This document shows positions 12,131-15,808 of a stretch of DNA of 15,808 nt, one piece after another. Made by a program: the position numbers and the translations under genes. The stretch is taken from positions 1 to 15,808 of the forward strand of contig CAJXIK010000018.1 in assembly GCA_913054445.1 (NCBI GenBank). The letters are read 5' to 3'. How positions within the stretch are numbered: position 1 is the stretch's first letter; each line of letters begins with the position of its first letter. The stretch comes from an uncultured Bermanella sp. (lineage in GTDB: Bacteria > Pseudomonadota > Gammaproteobacteria > Pseudomonadales > Oceanobacteraceae). The notes beneath the pieces are model-generated. The model ran no database searches. It was not told the DNA's origin and worked only from the letters and a program-made list of their open reading frames with translations.

Positions 12131-13570
12131 TTATTTAGGCAGTTCGAAATAAAAATGGCTACCGCAATCTGGCGCATCCTTATAACCGATGTTGCCCATG
12201 TGGGCCTCTACTATTCTTAAGCAAATCGACAACCCCAGCCCATGGCTGGATTCCCCGCCTGTGGTTCTGTGGCCTAAGCGATTAAAGGCCTTAAATAGTT
12301 TGTTCACATCGCCTTTATCGATCCCTGGCCCTTGATCCACGACACTTACCCGCAGGTAATCCGCTTGCTTGTCTATGCTCACTGAAATTTGAAAGTTCTC
12401 GGGGGAATATTTAATGGCGTTGCTCAACAGGTTGTCGATTACCTGGGTAATGCGGGTGGGGTCAAACTCCACCATGGCGCTGTCGGGCAGGTCTTCGATG
12501 ATTTCGATATTTTTTGCTTGGGCCTTCTGTCTAAACACTTGTACTCGTTCATGGCATGTCTCGGACAAGTTCAGCGGTAACTTGTGCAGGTTTATTTTTC
12601 CCGACTCGATGGCGCTGATGTCCAATAAATCATCCAGTAGCTGCTGCATGCTGGTGGCGCTTTTTTGAATCATATCCAATAGCGAATGCATTTTATCTTG
12701 GTTTAATTCACCCCTGTGCAGGCGTTTACCGGCTTGTTGAATGATACCCAAAGGATTGCGTAGATCGTGGGCGGCCATGCCTAAGAACTTGTTTTTTTCG
12801 TCGCTTATTTTTTCTAGGTCACGAATTTGGTCGACGTAGTCGGCTCGTTGGTTGATGCGGTGAATGAATTCTTCTGGGTTAAAGGGGCGCAGTAAAAAAT
12901 CGTCACCGCCATTTTTTAAGAAAAAAGCGGCGGTGTCTTTATCGCCCTTGCTGGATACGCCGATGATTTGCAAGGTGGGGTTAGTATGTAGAGTACGAAT
13001 GTTGCGGCAGATGTCATGACCCAAGCCATCGGGCAAGAACTGATCGAGGATCACCATGTCGGGCTCCTGTTTCATGGCCATCATGCATTCGCTGGCATCT
13101 TTTGCGCTGAGTATTTGAAAGCCTTGGTTGTTAAGCAGCTTTTGAATGTTCATGAGGGCCGAGCGGCTGTCATCCACCACTAGGATGGTAAATTCTTGGT
13201 TGAATAACACACGGTTAATGAGTCGGCAGATGTACAGTATGCTGTATGAGCCACTTTTAAACACATAATCGACGAGGTCGTGGGTGTGGAAGTGAGCGCG
13301 TATGGAGGGGTCGTGCTGGCCGGTAAAGACAATGGCGGGTATATGGTATTTGTTCACGAGGTCGATGGCGGCACCCTCGATGCAATCGGGCAATTGTAGG
13401 TCCACGGTGGAGATAAAATAATCTTCCGCGGCGGCTTCTAGCAGGGCTTTAGCTTGGGCTAGAGTGGCGGCAATGTCCGCCTTGATGTGAAATGTTTCCT
13501 GTAGCTCACTCTTGATGGCGAGAGCCAAGGAATGAGTGTCTTCAATGATGAGTACTTTTCCGCCGAGCAT
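12131..13570 (-). CDS. Soluble histidine kinase with two N-terminal receiver domains (REC-REC-HisKA-HATPase)
   Basis: This 479-residue protein has no membrane segment. Receiver 1 (~5-120) has Glu10/Asp11, Asp57 (TVDLQLPD), Thr83 and Lys105. Receiver 2 (~127-243) has Asp133/Asp134, Asp176 (VILDQFLPDG) and Ser206, but Arg228 (LLRPF) stands where the invariant Lys is expected. A coiled-coil linker (~244-262) leads to the H-box AAHDLRNP with His268. The catalytic domain keeps the N-box (NLLSNAIKYSP, Asn384), G1 DQGPGID (Asp412) and G2 GLGLS (444-448), so it should bind ATP and be active. Receivers in front of the kinase suggest that it is controlled by phosphate from another kinase and then autophosphorylates; it has no output or HPt domain, so partners must be elsewhere. 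A distant AAGGGA is the only ribosome-site candidate before the ATG. A strong hairpin lies ~40 bp upstream. Confidence 0.95.
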   Translation of the reverse strand: MLGGKVLIIEDTHSLALAIKSELQETFHIKADIAATLAQAKALLEAAAEDYFISTVDLQLPDCIEGAAIDLVNKYHIPAIVFTGQHDPSIRAHFHTHDLVDYVFKSGSYSILYICRLINRVLFNQEFTILVVDDSRSALMNIQKLLNNQGFQILSAKDASECMMAMKQEPDMVILDQFLPDGLGHDICRNIRTLHTNPTLQIIGVSSKGDKDTAAFFLKNGGDDFLLRPFNPEEFIHRINQRADYVDQIRDLEKISDEKNKFLGMAAHDLRNPLGIIQQAGKRLHRGELNQDKMHSLLDMIQKSATSMQQLLDDLLDISAIESGKINLHKLPLNLSETCHERVQVFRQKAQAKNIEIIEDLPDSAMVEFDPTRITQVIDNLLSNAIKYSPENFQISVSIDKQADYLRVSVVDQGPGIDKGDVNKLFKAFNRLGHRTTGGESSHGLGLSICLRIVEAHMGNIGYKDAPDCGSHFYFELPK

Positions 13571-13610
13571 GCAAAAAATTTCCCTTTATATGACCCACTA
13601 GCGCGCTATG

Positions 13611-13645
13611 AGGAGGTGTCTCGAATATCGCGACACACCTCCTTA
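13611..13645 (-). promoter_or_regulatory. Hairpin with Shine-Dalgarno and anti-Shine-Dalgarno arms upstream of the REC-REC kinase
   Basis: AGGAGGTGT (13611-13619) and ACACCTCCT (13635-13643) are perfect 9-bp complements with a 15-nt loop. On the minus strand the promoter-proximal arm reads TAAGGAGGTGT, the ideal ribosome-binding sequence; on the plus strand CACCTCCTTA equals the last ten bases of bacterial 16S rRNA. It lies 40 bp upstream of the kinase ATG and 90 bp after the cysK stop. No T-run follows on the minus strand, so it is not a standard intrinsic terminator. It could be a leader structure, a 3'-end protector of the cysK mRNA, or an operator. No start codon stands at the right distance from the ideal ribosome site. 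Confidence 0.5.
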
Positions 13646-13736
13646 GAGGTTAGACCAGAAAATGACATGCCCGTTATTTTTACAGAACTATTTACCTAAT
13701 AGGTGATCTGCATGGTGGCCTAACAAGCCTTTCCCG

Positions 13737-14699
13737 TTATGCCATCTCGGCATCGCTGAAGATGCCATCGAATAAGGCGGTGGATAAGTAACGCTCGCCA
13801 GAGTCAGGCAGGATCACCACGAGGGTTTTGCCCTGATGCTGTGCTTGCTCGGCCACTTTAATGGCCGCCGCCACCGCTGCGCCACCCGAAATACCAGCTA
13901 AGATGCCTTCTTCTTTCATGAGGCGCTGTGCCATTTCGATGGCCTCATCATTGTCGATGGTTTCCACTTGGTCGATGAGTTCCATGTCTAGATTATCGGG
14001 AATGAAATTGGCACCTATGCCTTGAATTTTGTGGGGGGCGGGTACCAGTTTTTGCCCAGCCAACTGCTGACTTATAAGCGGGGAGGCGCTGGGTTCTACC
14101 GCCACACTGGTGATTTGCTTACCCTGAGTGTGCTTGATGTAGCGGCTTACCCCGGAGATAGTGCCGCCGGTACCCACTCCGGCCACCAGAATATCTATGC
14201 TGCCATCGGTGTCGCGCCAAATTTCCGGGCCGGTGGTTTGCTCGTGTATGGCGGGGTTGGCCGGGTTGCTGAATTGCTGCAACATTAAGCGCTGCTGAGG
14301 TGCACTATCGACGAGCTGTTGGGCCTTATCTATGGCCCCTTGCATGCCCTTGAGGCCCTCGGTTAACACTATGTTGGCACCCAGTGCCTTCATGACCTTC
14401 CTGCGTTCAAGGCTCATGGTGGCCGGCATGGTTAGGGTTACCTTGTAACCCCGTGCCGCCCCAACATAGGCTAGGGCGATGCCGGTATTGCCGCTGGTGG
14501 GTTCCACTATTTCCATGTTGGGCGTTAAGCTGCCATCTTTTTCGGCTTGCCAGATCATGTTGGCTCCGATGCGGCATTTAACCGAGTTGGCGGGGTTGCG
14601 ACTCTCAATCTTGAGCAGGATGTTGGCGTTAGAGAGCTTTTTTAAGCGCACCAGCGGGGTGTTGCCGATGGATTGGCTGACATCATCGAATATTTGCAT
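13737..14699 (-). CDS. cysK: Cysteine synthase A (O-acetylserine sulfhydrylase)
   Basis: The protein is 320 residues from the ATG at 14699 (E. coli CysK, 323). The open frame runs to an ATG at 14759, but AAGGAG stands six bases before 14699 and the protein then begins exactly like CysK (QIFDDVSQSIGNTPLV). The PLP-binding lysine is Lys41 (NSVKCRIGANMIW), followed by the substrate loop PTSGNTGIALAYV, the phosphate-binding GVGTGGT loop and SGERYLSTALF near the end. It makes cysteine from O-acetylserine and sulfide in the cytosol with PLP. The QQFSNPANP and KIQGIGA blocks are those of CysK and not CysM. The gene stands alone between a PilZ-like gene and the kinase gene on the same strand, with 146 bp before it for a promoter; I see no clear CysB site. 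Confidence 0.97.
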   Translation of the reverse strand: MQIFDDVSQSIGNTPLVRLKKLSNANILLKIESRNPANSVKCRIGANMIWQAEKDGSLTPNMEIVEPTSGNTGIALAYVGAARGYKVTLTMPATMSLERRKVMKALGANIVLTEGLKGMQGAIDKAQQLVDSAPQQRLMLQQFSNPANPAIHEQTTGPEIWRDTDGSIDILVAGVGTGGTISGVSRYIKHTQGKQITSVAVEPSASPLISQQLAGQKLVPAPHKIQGIGANFIPDNLDMELIDQVETIDNDEAIEMAQRLMKEEGILAGISGGAAVAAAIKVAEQAQHQGKTLVVILPDSGERYLSTALFDGIFSDAEMA

Positions 14700-14740
14700 G
14701 GAGACTCCTTGTGAGTGATGGGAAGTAATGCTCGCTATGA

Positions 14741-14771
14741 AAACAAAAAGAGGCTTCAAAGAGAAGCGCTG
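14741..14771 (-). terminator. Weak intrinsic terminator for the PilZ-like gene
   Basis: GCTTC (14753-14757) and GAAGC (14763-14767) form a 5-bp stem with a 5-nt loop. Read on the minus strand it is followed by CTCTTTTTGTTTT, a U-rich tract as in Rho-independent terminators. It lies ~75 bp after the end of the PilZ-like gene and just before cysK. The stem is short, so function is uncertain. Confidence 0.4.
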
Positions 14772-14845
14772 TTTTTAACCACGAGAGGAGCCGCCCGTTA
14801 AGACTGCTTGGCAATGGGCTTTAAATTCGGAATAGGCGCAGAGTA

Positions 14846-15187
14846 TTACTGTGTGTGCAGGGGAGAGAGGATGGCATCCGGCACGGCCTGTTCAAGCGCT
14901 GCTAAGATAGATAGAGCTTCACGATAAGGCTGTTTATCTGGACGTTCCAGCACAAACTGGGCGCGAAGCTGAAAGTGGCGGCCGCAGGCTTCGCATTTTT
15001 CAATGCGAGCTCGTACTTCACGCAGGCTGTGCAGCTCAGCCTTAAGATTGATGTAGACAAAGTCTCCTGCCTTCACTTTTTTGGTGCAGTTAAAGACGAG
15101 GCTATAGCGATTAAACTTAATCACGGCAGCGGGTATGGGTTTCTTGGGGCGACCGAACATGCCCAAAAGGCGGATGCTGACTTCCAA
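14846..15187 (-). CDS. Small PilZ-like protein of unknown function, probable TTG start
   Basis: The frame opens at an ATG at 15205, which has no ribosome site. At 15187 a TTG is preceded by GGGAGG seven bases away, so I take the 113-residue form as more likely. The middle (FNRYSLVFNCTKKVKAGDFVYINLKAEL, then VRARIEKCEACGRHFQLRAQFVLE in outline) looks like the strand pattern of a PilZ-type barrel. The cyclic-di-GMP-binding RxxxR and (D/N)xSxxG residues are not evident, so ligand binding is doubtful. A CxxC pair (Cys65 and Cys68 in this numbering) could hold metal or be redox active. The neighbours on the same strand are cysK downstream and yciH upstream. The family assignment is tentative; it may equally be an unrelated beta-rich protein. 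Confidence 0.65.
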   Translation of the reverse strand: MEVSIRLLGMFGRPKKPIPAAVIKFNRYSLVFNCTKKVKAGDFVYINLKAELHSLREVRARIEKCEACGRHFQLRAQFVLERPDKQPYREALSILAALEQAVPDAILSPLHTQ

Positions 15188-15283
15188 TGTGTGGCCTCCC
15201 TGCATTTTTAGGGCATGGTTAATTCAACTGCTTAATTGAGCTAGCTAGTCGAAAACTAGTCGAGAATAGTGTCTACGGCGCTA

Positions 15284-15622
15284 TTATGCACCACTTTGCT
15301 TAACCTTGTGCCCTAATTCTTGCAGATAGGCGACACTTTGCTGAGCGAGGTCTCCCTGTAGTTCGATGACCCAGTTTTTGACCGCGCCACCGCAGCCAAA
15401 GCGCTTCTTGAGTTTTTTGCAGAGGTCACTGAGGGCTTTTTTATCCCCTTCAAAACCGGTGACGCAGGTGACGGTCTTGCCAGCTCGGCCCTTTTTTTCT
15501 TTTTGCACACGAATGATGCCGTCTCCCGCGGGGGCGCTGCCCTGTTTGCAGACGCAGTCGTCCATGGCGTGGTGGCATGCTGGGCACAGTCGCCCGTCTT
15601 GGGTTGAGTAAACCAGGGCCAT
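15284..15622 (-). CDS. yciH: SUI1/eIF1-family translation factor YciH with N-terminal zinc-binding cysteines
   Basis: The protein is 112 residues from the ATG at 15622, which has GGAGAG four bases before it; an in-frame TTG at 15649 would add nine residues. Residues ~40-112 form the SUI1 domain (DGIIRVQKEKKGRAGKTV, CVTGFEGD, LKKRFGCGGAVKNW, VIELQGD), as in E. coli YciH (108 residues). eIF1 family members bind the small ribosomal subunit near the P site and check start-codon selection; in bacteria YciH is reported to affect initiation fidelity and stress responses. The N-terminus carries a CPAC-x6-CVC cluster (Cys13, 16, 23, 25), which I would expect to bind zinc and which is absent from the E. 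coli protein. It is likely transcribed alone; 96 bp separate it from the PilZ-like gene. Confidence 0.93.
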   Translation of the reverse strand: MALVYSTQDGRLCPACHHAMDDCVCKQGSAPAGDGIIRVQKEKKGRAGKTVTCVTGFEGDKKALSDLCKKLKKRFGCGGAVKNWVIELQGDLAQQSVAYLQELGHKVKQSGA

Positions 15623-15808
15623 ACATCTCTCCACGATTATTTTTTTCAATTCACTAGGATTTTGTCTTAGGCCACATTTTAACGACTCTTTGCTTATTAG
15701 GTAAGCCTTGCTAAGTGCTTTATCAGGGCAATCGCATTAAAATAAGCACAGGTGGCAATCTGTGGAGTCCGCCTGATCAAAGTTGGGTTTAGTGCTTTTT
15801 TAGGTCGC
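15623..15808. other. Upstream region of yciH, window end
   Basis: No gene or partial gene is supported here. It must hold the yciH promoter (minus strand), but I find no strong -35/-10 pair. GTGCTT (about 15715-15720) and AAGCAC (about 15744-15749) form a 6-bp inverted repeat with a long loop, too weak to name. Confidence 0.35.

Noticed and set aside
13608..13646. A 12-codon leader-type reading frame on the plus strand across the hairpin
   Set aside because: No ribosome site, no regulated codon run, and no downstream plus-strand gene for it to control.
14700..14759. N-terminal 20-residue extension of CysK
   Set aside because: CysK homology begins at the ATG at 14699, which has AAGGAG at correct spacing.

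Overview
The window looks like chromosomal DNA of a gammaproteobacterium, most likely an aquatic Alteromonadales/Aeromonadales-type organism such as Shewanella or a relative. This rests on close CysK, FieF and YciH relatives of the E. coli proteins, a pitrilysin-type M16 protease, a Pseudomonas/Shewanella-type desaturase, and many response-regulator diguanylate cyclases. The genus is an inference. I see no rRNA, tRNA, transposase, integrase, CRISPR array or phage gene.

Layout. (1) 1-1571: the 3' end of a membrane fatty-acid desaturase gene (+), then a convergent intergenic region made almost entirely of two different tandem arrays (six 26-bp units, then about seven 15/16-bp units). Next comes a small periplasmic rhodanese gene (-) with a perfect 34-bp operator-like inverted repeat in front of it, and a lone extra copy of the 26-bp element. 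(2) 1572-4662: a large periplasmic M16 zinc protease and a small unknown gene upstream of it, both on the minus strand. (3) 4748-6945: a REC-GGDEF diguanylate cyclase (-), divergent from a membrane PAS-REC protein (+) that has a hybrid-kinase receiver but no kinase. (4) 6976-9014: an unknown 126-aa protein (-), then a probable lysophospholipid acyltransferase (+) overlapping a small membrane-anchored protein. (5) 9032-12106: a second REC-GGDEF cyclase (-), divergent from fieF (+), whose stop overlaps the start of an exported, probably outer-membrane, protein of unknown function. (6) 12131-15808: a soluble REC-REC-histidine kinase, cysK, a PilZ-like small protein and yciH, all on the minus strand.

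Functional reading. Four of the 15 coding regions carry receiver domains: two active-looking diguanylate cyclases, one kinase with two receivers and one kinase-less PAS-REC. With the possible PilZ-like protein this resembles a loose cluster of phosphorelay and cyclic-di-GMP genes, though no operon joins them. Lipid genes (desaturase, acyltransferase) and sulfur genes (rhodanese, cysK) are scattered between them and look like ordinary housekeeping.

The best candidates for something undescribed are the 26-bp element with its solitary copy, both placed just after stop codons; the fieF-coupled exported protein; the kinase-less PAS-REC protein with a cysteine ladder in its first membrane segment; and a hairpin upstream of the REC-REC kinase gene whose arms are a perfect Shine-Dalgarno sequence and its complement. 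None of these is proven to be a new system from sequence alone.
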